This document shows positions 1 through 8,876 of a stretch of DNA of 64,000 nucleotides, one piece after another. Every line of letters starts with the position of its first letter. Within the stretch, counting starts at the first letter, position 1. The position numbers and the translations under genes were made by a program. The DNA is taken from assembly GCF_003846135.1 (NCBI RefSeq), contig NZ_RHHM01000016.1:1-64000 (forward strand), in the 5' to 3' direction. The notes under the pieces were generated by a model. The model saw nothing but the letters and a program-made list of their open reading frames with translations, was not told where the DNA came from and did no database searches. The stretch comes from Erwinia psidii (GTDB taxonomy: Bacteria > Pseudomonadota > Gammaproteobacteria > Enterobacterales > Enterobacteriaceae).

Positions 1-138
1 TGGTACGTTTGCCCCTCCTGCCAGACACGGCGCACGACCCTTTATTTAAATGACAATGCGCTGGTGTGCCGCCAGTGTGCCGGGATTCACTATGCCAGCC
101 AGAGCACGGGGAAAATTCGTGTTGCTGACAGGTCATAA
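1..138 (+). CDS. C-terminal fragment of a zinc-ribbon protein (5' end outside window)
   Basis: The frame is open from base 1 to a TAA at 136-138 and encodes the last 45 residues of a protein. Two CxxC pairs (CPSC and CRQC, about 19 residues apart) form a zinc-ribbon knuckle, followed by an IHYASQ segment that I associate with small zinc-ribbon proteins of mobile elements. The start lies upstream of the window, so whether the gene is intact is unknown. A nucleic-acid-binding role is inferred only from the zinc ribbon. Confidence 0.5.
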   Translation, partial: WYVCPSCQTRRTTLYLNDNALVCRQCAGIHYASQSTGKIRVADRS

Positions 139-632
139 TATGGGGGGCCAGTCTGACAAAAGCGCAGAAAATACTCCCCCTGACAGCAGGGCGGAACAGG
201 GGAAAAATATGATAGCCCTGGAAATCTCATGCTGTGGTGTCTGCTGAACGCCTGCGGGCCGGGGTGGAGAAAAACTTCAGCAGCACACTACCTGTGGACC
301 GCCCGTCCCGGTTTCCGTGCTGAATCGCGAAATGAAAAGTTTTTTCCTGAGGATGGGGAGATCTGATTTCTACAGTTCAATGTTCCCCGGCCTGCCCGCC
401 CCGTCGAATTTTTATACCCGCCAAATTAGAAATTTAATTCCGATAATACTCATCATTTGAAGCTGTGGCAGGAACGGCGACCGGGTGTGGCCTAAAGCCT
501 GGCGCACATACAGAACTGACTGAGTGGTACTAAAAACTGGAAATACCACAACATAGCCAGGGTTTCAGGTGTGAGCCTTTTGCTATCTGCCTCTTCTAAA
601 ATTGGGCGAAATTCTTAATTCCCTCGCCCAAC
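139..632. other. About 490 bp without a recognisable gene
   Basis: No open frame here shows a convincing start with ribosome-binding site or a recognisable protein. The stretch separates the zinc-ribbon fragment from the DUF3289 gene and looks like degraded mobile-element DNA. Confidence 0.4.
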
Positions 633-1608
<976 letters not shown>

Positions 1609-1619
<11 letters not shown>

Positions 1620-2073
1620 AAATAAGAAAATGCTCTACAGCCTTCTTTTGATCGGTTTCGCTCTGCTATCTTACATTATCTGGATGTCAGTGCGTCCGGT
1701 GGAAATCGTTGCAGTTCATGTTGATGGCAGTCATAGTTCAGTTTTAGTAAAAAATTTTCCTTATAGTGACAAAGGGAAAATAAACTGGTGGATAAAAAAC
1801 AAGGAGATAATAAAAGAAAAATACAACATTCCAAGCCCTGAAAAAGACGGTGATTTTACTATTATTTTCTGGTTATTTGGTGACGGTTATAAACAAGAAG
1901 AAAAATATGACCGTCGTTGTTTCGGGGATATGAAACCACCTGAAAACTGCATTGATAAAAATAGAATTTTTTCAGTAGATAAAAGTCGGAATATGGGAAT
2001 TTCGTTTACCACTGACAGCGAAATCTATCAGCTAAAAGGAAATGGAGAAGTTGTAAAAGTGAAACTCGAATGA
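1609..2073 (+). CDS. DUF943 family membrane-anchored protein
   Basis: The 154-residue product has a single N-terminal membrane segment (about residues 7-25, LLLIGFALLSYIIW) after a lysine-rich start, then a soluble domain with WWIKNKEIIKEKY and a C-terminal YQLKGNGEVVKV segment that I recognise as DUF943. The start at 1609 is preceded by a GGAG motif; an upstream TTG in the same frame has no such site. The gene overlaps the end of the DUF3289 gene by 11 bp. Pairing of a possible effector with a small membrane protein is reminiscent of effector-immunity pairs, but no function is established. Confidence 0.6.
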
Positions 2074-2207
2074 AACCGCTTATCTTATTTAGGCTAACCC
2101 GGTAGAAGTAGCCTCCCCGGCATCCAGAGTAGATACAAAGCCAGGATATACAGGTCGTCAGTACAACGAGATACCACTCTGTCTACCCTCCTTCAAGATT
2201 TTCCAGG

Positions 2208-2310
2208 CATCACTACGCGCGCGTTGAAGGTTTTCTTTACATCACTACGCGCACGTGAACCGCAGCAGGACCGTGAGGGTAGAGTGAGGTTTACCCGTAT
2301 CGCTACGTGA
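2208..2310. repeat. Three short direct repeats in an intergenic region
   Basis: The 13-mer CATCACTACGCGC occurs identically at 2208-2220 and 2240-2252, and a diverged copy (TATCGCTACGTGA) lies at 2298-2310. Each is followed by a purine-rich GTTGAAG/ACGTGAA/GCGAAAC tail. Spacing is irregular (32 and 58 bp), which argues against CRISPR. Function unknown. Confidence 0.45.
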
Positions 2311-2428
2311 GCGAAACATAACTGACTCATGCACAACATGAGGTTTTTATCGTGCCCGTATGCTGTATTTTGAAAACACCCCATGCAATATACATTCAGG
2401 CAAACAATCTGACCCAGGAGAACGGATC

Positions 2429-2599
2429 ATGAGAGGCATCATGTGCAAGATTCTGAGAGAAGGGATCAGGATGAAGTATCCGCGTGTTTCTGAGGACATG
2501 TTGGATAAACTGGCTAGGCACTATCAGCGCCAATGCGGCAGGCTACCATCCAGAAGGGCGGCGTCTCACCGGTTGGCTTCGTCCAGAGGGGGATGGTAA
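2429..2599 (+). CDS. Small hypothetical protein next to the attachment site
   Basis: A 56-residue frame starts with ATG at 2429 after an AGGAG motif eight bases upstream. The product is basic, with a MKYPRVSEDMLDKLARHYQ segment that could form a helix, and an arginine-rich tail that may be out-of-frame extension. I do not recognise it. It ends about 85 bp before the tRNA terminator. Confidence 0.3.
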   Translation: MRGIMCKILREGIRMKYPRVSEDMLDKLARHYQRQCGRLPSRRAASHRLASSRGGW

Positions 2600-2673
2600 G
2601 TCAAACCGGCAAGGCCAATAAACGACCATAATGCACCATGCTTACCGTTTCAAAATATCCCCGGCATATCCCC

Positions 2674-2711
2674 GAAAAAACAAAAGGGCCAGCATTTTCA
2701 TGCAAGCCCTT
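2674..2711 (-). terminator. Rho-independent terminator of the original tRNA-Ile2 locus
   Basis: Read on the minus strand, a stem AAGGGC..GCAT / ATGC..GCCCTT (arms 2684-2695 and 2700-2711) is followed by a T-rich run (complement of 2674-2683). It lies just downstream of the tRNA 3'-end copy. It is probably the native terminator of the tRNA gene, now displaced some 50 kb from the intact tRNA by the two insertions. Confidence 0.75.
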
Positions 2712-2713
2712 GA

Positions 2714-2764
2714 TAAATCTGGTGGCCCCTGCTGGACTTGAACCAGCGACCAAGCGATTATGAG
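2714..2764 (-). repeat. attL: Attachment-site copy 1 (left end of the prophage)
   Basis: This 51-bp copy of the tRNA-Ile2 3' half, from the CCA end through the T-arm to the anticodon stem, is identical to the copy at 38393-38443. A longer match of 63 bp (from 2702) is shared with the intact tRNA site at 52837-52899. Confidence 0.95.
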
Positions 2765-2837
2765 AGCCATTATACGCCATATAAAAACAATGACTTACCT
2801 TAAAATCAATAAGTTATGAAGTTAATATAAGGCAATA

Positions 2838-2878
2838 TAGGGCAATAAACCTAATCTTCAGCGACACTTTTGTGACAC
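2838..2878. promoter_or_regulatory. Probable integrase/Cox arm-type sites on the left side of the prophage
   Basis: The 18-mer GCGACACTTTTGTGACAC at 2861-2878 recurs with one mismatch at 38313-38330, just inside the other prophage end. A GGGCAATA motif (about 2840) recurs in inverted form in the repressor-cox switch region near 5903. Such repeats flanking att are typical arm-type Int sites or Cox/Apl sites; the assignment is inferred from position. Confidence 0.55.
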
Positions 2879-2897
2879 ATTACACTTGGATTCGTAG

Positions 2898-3650
2898 CTA
2901 GCTACCAGGTTGAAAACCGTTAAATTTTTTAGTAAGGCAATCATCACCAAAGAGATTTAAAATTTTACTATGTAAATCTTTATCACAAAAAATCCCATGA
3001 AAAAAATACTCTTGGTAAATACACGCATGAATAATAACCAGGTCACCTTCATAAATTACACTATGTTGAAATATGTAATCGCCGCTCATCTCGCACTTAT
3101 TGTTTTTTACTTTATCTTCAAATTCATCTATGCCTAAAATGGACTTTATATTATCAAAGTCTGCGTCAAAACCTATGAATGCCCTTGGTATTATATAAAT
3201 TTCTTTTGAAAAAGGCATGTTAAATGTATGATAATATAGTCCCCTTAATATACTTTCTTGATAATTTTTATGATCATTGTAATCTACTAGAGCCTCAATA
3301 TTTTCCATGCCAGGAGTTAATAAATCTAACCCACCTAGCTTTCTTTTCACAACCCTGGCATCACTTGTAATTTTATTGAAGAGAGTTATATCTCTCTTCA
3401 TGGCTCTAATTGTTTTATCTCTGAGCGATCTCAACTCCTTTTTTTTGTTTACATTGTTACTAGTGCCTACAAGGAAAGTAAACATTCTATTATCAAGGCT
3501 AGACTTTTTCCCATTGTGTTCATCACACGAGGGAACCTTTTTTAGGGAATGACGGAATTTATCATCGTTAGGATACAAAGAACGCGGAGGTACATGCTCT
3601 TTACTAACGGCTGCTTTTCCGCAAAAATAACAAATGCCTTTTTCTTTCAT
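2898..3650 (-). CDS. HNH-like zinc-motif protein, cargo between int and the attachment site
   Basis: The 250-residue product begins MKEKGICYFCGK, with a CxxC knuckle, followed by SKEHVPPRSLYP and a second CDEHNGK segment near residues 40-50. The CxxC...EHVPP...C..HN layout is what HNH-type nuclease N-termini look like. The rest (residues 60-250) is not recognised. The start at 3650 is chosen because the zinc motif begins there; an upstream in-frame ATG would overlap int. The gene is strongly AT-rich compared with its neighbours and sits 4 bp after int, a position outside the conserved P2 core, so recent acquisition and an anti-phage role are plausible but unproven. Confidence 0.55.
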   Translation of the reverse strand: MKEKGICYFCGKAAVSKEHVPPRSLYPNDDKFRHSLKKVPSCDEHNGKKSSLDNRMFTFLVGTSNNVNKKKELRSLRDKTIRAMKRDITLFNKITSDARVVKRKLGGLDLLTPGMENIEALVDYNDHKNYQESILRGLYYHTFNMPFSKEIYIIPRAFIGFDADFDNIKSILGIDEFEDKVKNNKCEMSGDYIFQHSVIYEGDLVIIHACIYQEYFFHGIFCDKDLHSKILNLFGDDCLTKKFNGFQPGS

Positions 3651-3654
3651 ATGA

Positions 3655-4674
3655 TTATTTCGTATTAAGAGGGTTGTATTTAAGAATATCTTCAAAATGG
3701 TCAGGTGCAAAATGCGCATATCGCATTGTCATTTTGATATCGGTATGTCCGAGTATCCGCTGTAACACCAGAATGTTGCCGCCATTCATCATAAAATGAC
3801 TGGCGAAGGTATGCCGCAATACGTGCGTCATTTGACCGTCAGGAAGCTCAATTCCAGCTCGTTCAAGAGCTGAACGGAATGCGTAGTAACAGGGCGTGAA
3901 AAGTGCGCCGTTCTTTTTCGGTAGTTCGTCAGACAGCGCCTGTGAAATTGGAATAGTGCGGTTCTTCTTACCTTTAGTTTTAACAAAAGTAATGCGCTGC
4001 CCTGAAACTTGCGAACGCTTTAAGCCTTCTGCCTCGCTCCAGCGTGCGCCGGTTGCCAGGCAAAGTTTAACGATCATCAACAGGTCTTTCGCCGAGCTGG
4101 CCGTACATGCTTCTAGGAGGATATTTATTTGCTCTGCTGTCAGGTAAGCCATTTCGCTTTCATCAACGCGGAAATGGCGAACGTTTTCAAGAGGATTTGC
4201 TAATGTCCATTCGCCTAATCTTTTCAGCTCGTTAAAGACGGCAAGAAAATAAGCCAGCTCAAGATTTAGAGTGCGCGGCGCAACCTTACTGATCCGCTTG
4301 GTTCGGGCAAAATGTCCTGCAAGACGTTTAGAACGATAGGCAGTAAAAAGCTGGGCATTGAATTCTGAGGCAAGCGGGAAGCCCATACATTCACACGCCC
4401 AGGTCATTGTGCTCCGGCGTTTTTCTCCGTCCTTAAGCGTGATGCCGTGGCGGCTGAACCATAATTCAACGAGATCGGTTAACCGACGTGTTTCCTTCGC
4501 TTCGCCCAGCAAGGGGGCAGCTTCAATTTTCTCAAGCGTATAGTTCTCAAACGCCAAAGCTTCGCCTTTGGTTGAGAACTTTTTACGGACGCGCTTACCA
4601 TCTTTTCCGCTACTACGATCAACAGTATAAAAATCAGCGATCCATTGACCGTTAGGGAGTTTCCTGACTGGCAT
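3655..4674 (-). CDS. int: P2-family tyrosine-recombinase integrase
   Basis: This 339-residue protein catalyses site-specific integration and excision of the prophage at the tRNA-Ile2 site. The N-terminal MPVRKLPNGQWIADFY segment is the arm-binding domain, a SAM-like core-binding domain follows, and the C-terminal catalytic domain shows the Arg motif ATGARWSEAEGL, the HxxR box HVLRHTFASH and the LGHTDIKMTMRYAHF segment with the nucleophilic Tyr near residue 318. It is transcribed leftward away from the repressor, and its length matches P2 Int (337 residues). Confidence 0.95.
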   Translation of the reverse strand: MPVRKLPNGQWIADFYTVDRSSGKDGKRVRKKFSTKGEALAFENYTLEKIEAAPLLGEAKETRRLTDLVELWFSRHGITLKDGEKRRSTMTWACECMGFPLASEFNAQLFTAYRSKRLAGHFARTKRISKVAPRTLNLELAYFLAVFNELKRLGEWTLANPLENVRHFRVDESEMAYLTAEQINILLEACTASSAKDLLMIVKLCLATGARWSEAEGLKRSQVSGQRITFVKTKGKKNRTIPISQALSDELPKKNGALFTPCYYAFRSALERAGIELPDGQMTHVLRHTFASHFMMNGGNILVLQRILGHTDIKMTMRYAHFAPDHFEDILKYNPLNTK

Positions 4675-4676
4675 AA

Positions 4677-5234
4677 TTAGCTGTTTAAAATCCTTTGTTT
4701 TTGTTGCTGGAACTCTTCATCGCTCAAAATACCTTTCTCTTTTAGCGCGGCAAGGCGTTCTAGCTGTGAGACAACATCAGTTGAGACGCTGATTTCTGCG
4801 GATCGCGGCTTTTCGTCAAGGGCATTACGGGTGGCATTGATGAGATTAGTGAAGGGGACAACAGTACCTTTTTGTACGTTCTTAATGGTGTAATTTTGTC
4901 CGCTTGTGCTGATAGAAATTTCGCCAAGTAGTACGCCGGTTTTACCTCCGACACTGACGACGTTTTTGAGATTTACATCAACCTGCTTAACGCCAAATAT
5001 CATCCCTTTGTCCAGGAAGATAATGCGGTGATTAGTCAAAGTAATTAGCCAGGTATTTCCGTCCATCATGCCGCTGGCAATGGCTAAAGGTTGCTCCGAC
5101 GCATTCAGGATTTTAGGCAGGTGAAAAAATTCTTTCTTTGTTCCAAAAGGAATATCGCCGACGACCTGCGCAAGCCTTTTAAATTCTTCTTTTAATTGTG
5201 TTTCAGTCGCTTTTGCATAGTCTAACATAATCAA
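4677..5234 (-). CDS. PH-like and SHOCT domain protein
   Basis: The 185-residue product has a bacterial PH-like domain (about residues 45-135, including WLITLTNHRIIFLDKG) and a C-terminal SHOCT motif (residues 158-184, LERLAALKEKGILSDEEFQ). It lies between int and cI in the same leftward transcription unit, 8 bp from cI. Similar proteins occur at this position in several 186-like prophages and are probably expressed in the lysogen. No biochemical role is known; a conversion or exclusion function is a guess. Confidence 0.7.
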   Translation of the reverse strand: MIMLDYAKATETQLKEEFKRLAQVVGDIPFGTKKEFFHLPKILNASEQPLAIASGMMDGNTWLITLTNHRIIFLDKGMIFGVKQVDVNLKNVVSVGGKTGVLLGEISISTSGQNYTIKNVQKGTVVPFTNLINATRNALDEKPRSAEISVSTDVVSQLERLAALKEKGILSDEEFQQQKQRILNS

Positions 5235-5242
5235 TCCTTTAG

Positions 5243-5827
5243 CTAATTTATTGTCAAAGCAACGCGGCCAATCATATTGATTTCATCAAGTGAGCAGTCG
5301 AAAGATGATCCTGCACCAACACCGGACACGCGTACTTTTTTAACAGGAATACGTGTAAGTACTCTTACGCTGGTTTTGCCTTCAATCTCAATCAACCAAC
5401 TGTTATCGTAAATTTCGCCAAAATCTTTATCGATAATGTATTGAGTCGTACCTTCCACTACGCATACAGGGCTTTTCGGTATGTCTTTGCCAGGCAGAAA
5501 CACATTCTTATCAAGTGTAAAAGTACCGTTATCAAGAAGCTGTCCATCAACGATTCTATAGCGCGGGATAGTCATTAAGTCTGACTCACCGTCATTGTGC
5601 CTTAGCCCATTACCTGTAGCCAGCCATTCCAGTGTCGCACCGGTTTCAGCCATACATCTCACTACAACATCAGCAGGGAAAAAATCACGCTTGTAACGAT
5701 TGGCGAGACTACTACTTGCAATCCCCAGATGGTCGGCAAGAGCGAGTTTCGTGCTAAATCCATACGCTTCGATAACCCGGTCCAGAACTGCGGATCCGCC
5801 TTGAGTGAAGTTTATTTGTAGGTTCAC
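5243..5827 (-). CDS. cI: 186-type CI immunity repressor
   Basis: The 194-residue protein resembles phage 186 CI: an N-terminal helix-turn-helix domain (VLDRVIEAYGFSTKLALADH, ASSSLANRYKR) and a C-terminal oligomerisation domain ending near INMIGRVALTIN. It maintains lysogeny by repressing the rightward lytic promoter. No LexA-type Ala-Gly cleavage site stands out, in line with 186 CI, which is removed by the SOS-induced antirepressor Tum instead of RecA-stimulated cleavage. Confidence 0.85.
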   Translation of the reverse strand: MNLQINFTQGGSAVLDRVIEAYGFSTKLALADHLGIASSSLANRYKRDFFPADVVVRCMAETGATLEWLATGNGLRHNDGESDLMTIPRYRIVDGQLLDNGTFTLDKNVFLPGKDIPKSPVCVVEGTTQYIIDKDFGEIYDNSWLIEIEGKTSVRVLTRIPVKKVRVSGVGAGSSFDCSLDEINMIGRVALTIN

Positions 5828-5947
5828 GAAATTTTAACCTTGCATGTTTTCACGAAGTGAGTTTAAACTTCATTTTGTAGGTTTAAGGAAACATTGACAC
5901 ATATTGCCCGATATTGACCTATCGGATTAACTAACGGAGTTTGCCCC
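5828..5947. promoter_or_regulatory. Lysis-lysogeny switch region between cI and cox/apl
   Basis: This divergent region contains two TTCACGAA motifs (about 5823-5830 and 5849-5856), a GTTTAAAC palindrome at 5861-5868, and TTGACA (5894-5899) and TTGACC (5914-5919) elements facing right. The repeats are candidates for CI and Apl operators, and the TTGACA for the -35 of the lytic promoter. A TATTGCCC motif here mirrors one near the left att site. Confidence 0.5.
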
Positions 5948-6169
5948 ATGCGTCCCAACATTACAATTGTGATACCTGAGCCCTATTTGCCATTAGACGA
6001 GTATTGCCGCCGGACCGGGACCCAAAAGGAAACGGCTAAGAACATGATCGAATACGGAAAGTTGCCCATTAAGCCAAAAGGAAAACAGAAAAAGAGCCTG
6101 GTCGAAGTCAATATGGCAGCACTTACCATTCAGGCATTAAGTGAATGCAATATTTCACTTCAGGCTTGA
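5948..6169 (+). CDS. Cox/Apl-like excisionase and repressor
   Basis: The 73-residue protein has one MerR/excisionase-type helix-turn-helix (LPLDEYCRRTGTQKETAKNM, then YGKLPIKPKGK), as in P2 Cox and 186 Apl, which direct excision by Int and repress the lysogenic promoter. It is the first gene of the rightward early operon, directly opposite cI, which is the position of cox/apl in every P2-like phage. Confidence 0.75.
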   Translation: MRPNITIVIPEPYLPLDEYCRRTGTQKETAKNMIEYGKLPIKPKGKQKKSLVEVNMAALTIQALSECNISLQA

Positions 6170-6200
6170 AAAAATCGTATCAGCTAGGATGACGTGAATC

Positions 6201-6710
6201 ATGTTTGATTATCAGGTTTCCAAACAACCGCACTTTGATACTGCCTGTAAGAACTTTGCCAGTCGCCATAACCTCCGTGAGCTGGCCGACAAGCTGGGAA
6301 TGAACCATCAGACCCTGCGTAACAAGCTGAACCCGGATCAGGTCCATCAGCTTACCGCAATGGAAATAGCCGCAATCACCGATATTACTGAAGACGCCAC
6401 TTTGATCGACGGCCTGCTGGCGCAAATGAAATGTATGCCGGCTGTGCCGTTAAACGAAGTCAAAGCCGAACGCATGACACATTACGTTTTGCAGGCAACA
6501 TCAGAAATAGGGAAGGTTGCCGCTGCCGCTGTATCGGGCCAGAAGCTGACCGCATCCGGCAAAAGCGCCTTTATGGAAAATATTAACGCGGGTATCCGCT
6601 GCCTGTCGTTAGTCGGTTTGAGTGTTCAGACCCGCGTACATTCCAGCCCTGCATTGGCTAACACCGTGGATGTCATCAGCGGCCTGAGTGCCTCAATCGG
6701 GTTGAGCTGA
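6201..6710 (+). CDS. cII: 186-type CII regulatory protein
   Basis: The 169-residue product has the length of 186 CII and the same plan: an N-terminal helix-turn-helix (NLRELADKLGMNHQTLRNKL) and a C-terminal region used for oligomerisation. In 186, CII activates the establishment promoter for cI after infection. The gene follows cox/apl in the early operon. Confidence 0.85.
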   Translation: MFDYQVSKQPHFDTACKNFASRHNLRELADKLGMNHQTLRNKLNPDQVHQLTAMEIAAITDITEDATLIDGLLAQMKCMPAVPLNEVKAERMTHYVLQATSEIGKVAAAAVSGQKLTASGKSAFMENINAGIRCLSLVGLSVQTRVHSSPALANTVDVISGLSASIGLS

Positions 6711-6712
6711 AC

Positions 6713-6907
6713 ATGACGACAATCTCAATGGCTTCCCTGTTGAAGCGTCAAAGCCCGTCAGTATCCTACGGCCACGGCTGGATTATGGGTGAAGACGGTA
6801 AACGCTGGCATCCGGTTTTGAGTGAAAAGAAATCAGCTGTTAATAAGAAAACAAAGAAAAGAGGTCAGTTATGGCTATCGAAGCTGAATCCGCACTGGTT
6901 GCAATAA
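6713..6907 (+). CDS. fil: Fil-like filamentation protein (DUF2724)
   Basis: The N-terminal segment MASLLKRQSPSVSYGHGWIM followed by GEDGKRWHP matches what I know of 186 Fil, an early protein that blocks host cell division when expressed. The 64-residue product here has a longer C-terminus than I recall. Its final 37 bp overlap the next gene. Confidence 0.7.
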   Translation: MTTISMASLLKRQSPSVSYGHGWIMGEDGKRWHPVLSEKKSAVNKKTKKRGQLWLSKLNPHWLQ

Positions 6908-7212
6908 CCACGGGTAAAAGGGCCGCTGGCCTGAATCACGTTGCTGAATTGCGTACAAGATTATTTGGCGATAATAGCGAAAAAGATATTTCCCGATTTA
7001 TGGATGATATGCGTGATGTCAGGGACAGTAATTATCAGGAAAATAAACGGGCATTAAGCGCCATTTTTTATCTGGCAAATATTAAGACCGACCGCCATGA
7101 GCTTGATTTTAATGATCTGACCACTGATGAAAGAAATTCGCTTATCCGTGCGATGAATCATTTCCGTGCAGTCGTGAGTTTATTTCCCAAAAGATTAACG
7201 CTGCCTAATTAA
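6871..7212 (+). CDS. DUF5347 family early phage protein
   Basis: A 113-residue protein beginning MAIEAESALVAI, with a FMDDMRDVRDSNYQENKRAL segment and C-terminal NHFRAVVSLFPKRL, which I recognise as DUF5347 from early operons of 186-like prophages. A GAGG motif precedes the ATG. It overlaps fil in another frame. Function unknown. Confidence 0.65.
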   Translation: MAIEAESALVAITTGKRAAGLNHVAELRTRLFGDNSEKDISRFMDDMRDVRDSNYQENKRALSAIFYLANIKTDRHELDFNDLTTDERNSLIRAMNHFRAVVSLFPKRLTLPN

Positions 7213-7280
7213 TCACCCTTATTTAAATAAATGACGTCAACCCGTCGGGCATTGCTTTGCCCAAAATCAGGAGTAACACG

Positions 7281-7505
7281 ATGAATAAAGAACAGGTTTA
7301 CCCATCAGCCAATGATATTTACCTCAGTCAGCTGCTTTTGGACGCCCGCAATCAGGAGCGCAAAGATAAAGCGCTGGCGGTTTCAATTCGTCTTGAGGCA
7401 CTGGCAATTACCATTTGCCGGAAAGAGCTGAACCATAAAGAAGTTGCAGAGTTGCTGCGTCATGAGGCGTTACGTTTTGAGCATGAATCACAGGAGCTGC
7501 ATTAA
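7281..7505 (+). CDS. DUF2732 family early phage protein
   Basis: The 74-residue product (MNKEQVYPSANDIYLSQLLL start, LEALAITICRKELNHKEVAE middle) is a helical protein of the DUF2732 type found between cII and A in P2-like phages. ATG 7281 is chosen because an AGGAG motif precedes it. Its stop overlaps the start of the next gene by one base, indicating translational coupling. Confidence 0.65.
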   Translation: MNKEQVYPSANDIYLSQLLLDARNQERKDKALAVSIRLEALAITICRKELNHKEVAELLRHEALRFEHESQELH

Positions 7506-7714
7506 TGGCTGACATGATGGATTTGGTACAGCAACGTACCGAAGAAATGCTGGCGCGCAATATTGCGCTGGTCACTCACCGCCCGGTGACGGTTAGCGCC
7601 TCTTTCTGTGAAGACTGCGATTCAGCAATCCCTGAAGCGCGACGCCGTGCAATGCAGGGTGTTACCCGCTGCGTTGCCTGTCAGGAATTTACTGAGATGA
7701 AAGTTAAACAATAA
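7505..7714 (+). CDS. TraR/DksA-type C4 zinc-finger protein
   Basis: The 69-residue protein carries a four-cysteine zinc finger (FCEDCDSAIPEARR ... CVACQEF), the signature of the short TraR/DksA family, which binds the RNA polymerase secondary channel. A homologous small gene occurs in P2 and 186 early operons. Regulation of host or phage transcription is inferred from the family. Confidence 0.85.
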   Translation: MADMMDLVQQRTEEMLARNIALVTHRPVTVSASFCEDCDSAIPEARRRAMQGVTRCVACQEFTEMKVKQ

Positions 7715-7728
7715 CAATGAGGTGTGAT

Positions 7729-8022
7729 ATGAGCGTAATTCATAGTTAAAAAATAGATCCGATTTATTTTAATGCGGTTGTCAGCGGAGACAAAAAGGCA
7801 GAGTTGAGAGTAAATGATCGCGATTTCAAATGCGGTGACTTCCTGTTACTCCGTGAATGGGATGGGGTATATAAAGGTTCTAAATTATTAGTGAAAGTTA
7901 CGCATATTTTACCGTTGGGGATTTTTTCTATTACCAGTGGCTGGGTAGTGTTGTCGATTAGCCCGATTAATGAAAATGATACTCAGTTGATAATTAACTC
8001 TCATATTGAGGGCGAGCAATGA
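7729..8022 (+). pseudogene. DUF3850-like (ASCH-type) gene interrupted by a nonsense codon
   Basis: From ATG 7729 the frame reads MSVIHS, then a TAA at 7747-7749, then continues without interruption as KIDPIYFNAVVSGDKKAELR..NDRDFKCGDF to a stop at 8022. The segment around the stop is what DUF3850 proteins show (I/HSLKIDPIYF..V..G.K..E.R.ND), and a single change from TTA to TAA explains it. Translation might restart at an internal TTG/GTG, but the N-terminal strand would be lost. The 3' end overlaps dam by 4 bp. Confidence 0.75.
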
Positions 8023-8876
8023 GCACTATCCTTAAATGGGCGGGCAACAAAACCGCCATCATGCCCGAACTGAAAAAGCATCTGCCTGCTGGCCCGCGAC
8101 TGGTTGAACCGTTCGCGGGTTCCTGTGCCGTGATGATGGCGACGGACTATCCGCAATATCTTATTGCCGATATTAATCCCGACTTGATTAATATGTACCG
8201 GGTTATTGCTAAAAACCTCTTTGGATTTCTTGCTCAAACCCGCGAGTATTTTCGAGATTTCAATAACGCCGAAGGCTATTACTTAATTAGAGAGCGTTTT
8301 AACTCCAGCACGGAACTGAGTGATATTCAGCGTGCAGCCTGTTTTTTTTATTTAAACCGCCATTGTTATCGCGGGCTTTGTCGGTATAACAAACAGGGAA
8401 AATTTAATACGCCGTATGGCAATTATAAACAGCCCTACAATCCCGTTGATGAAGTCTTTGCTTTTGCTGAGAAAGCGAAACGTGCCACCTTTATTTGTGC
8501 CAGCTATGACGAGACGCTGGCGATGTTGCAGACGGGCGACGTTGTTTACTGCGACCCACCCTACGATGGCACATTCAGCGGTTATCACACTGCCGGTTTT
8601 ACAGAGAGCGATCAGTATCATCTGGCCTCTGTTCTTGTGCGCCGGTCATCAGAAGGCCATCCGGTTATCGTGTCCAACAGCGACACTCTGCTGGCCCGTT
8701 CCCTTTATCGTGATTTCACCTGCTACCGTATCACCGCAAAGCGTAGCATGGGCGTGGCTGCGGGTGACGGTAAGTCGGCAGTGGAAATTATCGCTGTTTC
8801 TCAACCCCCTTACTGGATTGGTCTTGATCCTGCCGGTGCTCCTGACCGCTGTGCTTTTCATGAGGTGCGGGTATGA
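8019..8876 (+). CDS. dam: DNA adenine methyltransferase, class D12 (phage Dam)
   Basis: The 285-residue protein shows the D12-class N6-adenine methyltransferase motifs: LKWAGNKTAIMPEL and VEPFAGSCAV for AdoMet binding, ADINPDLINMY, and the catalytic DPPY motif (VVYCDPPYDGTFSGYH) near residue 180. GATC methylation is likely from family membership; it would protect or regulate phage DNA. Genes of this kind precede A in many 186-like phages. Its stop overlaps the A start (ATGA). Confidence 0.9.
   Translation: MSTILKWAGNKTAIMPELKKHLPAGPRLVEPFAGSCAVMMATDYPQYLIADINPDLINMYRVIAKNLFGFLAQTREYFRDFNNAEGYYLIRERFNSSTELSDIQRAACFFYLNRHCYRGLCRYNKQGKFNTPYGNYKQPYNPVDEVFAFAEKAKRATFICASYDETLAMLQTGDVVYCDPPYDGTFSGYHTAGFTESDQYHLASVLVRRSSEGHPVIVSNSDTLLARSLYRDFTCYRITAKRSMGVAAGDGKSAVEIIAVSQPPYWIGLDPAGAPDRCAFHEVRV

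Noticed and set aside
2208..2310. Possible CRISPR-like repeats
   Set aside because: Only two exact 13-mers and one diverged copy, with unequal spacing and no cas genes in the window.
2720..2764. A second functional tRNA at the left end of the prophage
   Set aside because: Only the 3' half of tRNA-Ile2 is present; the 5' half with acceptor and D-arm is missing, as at 38393-38443.
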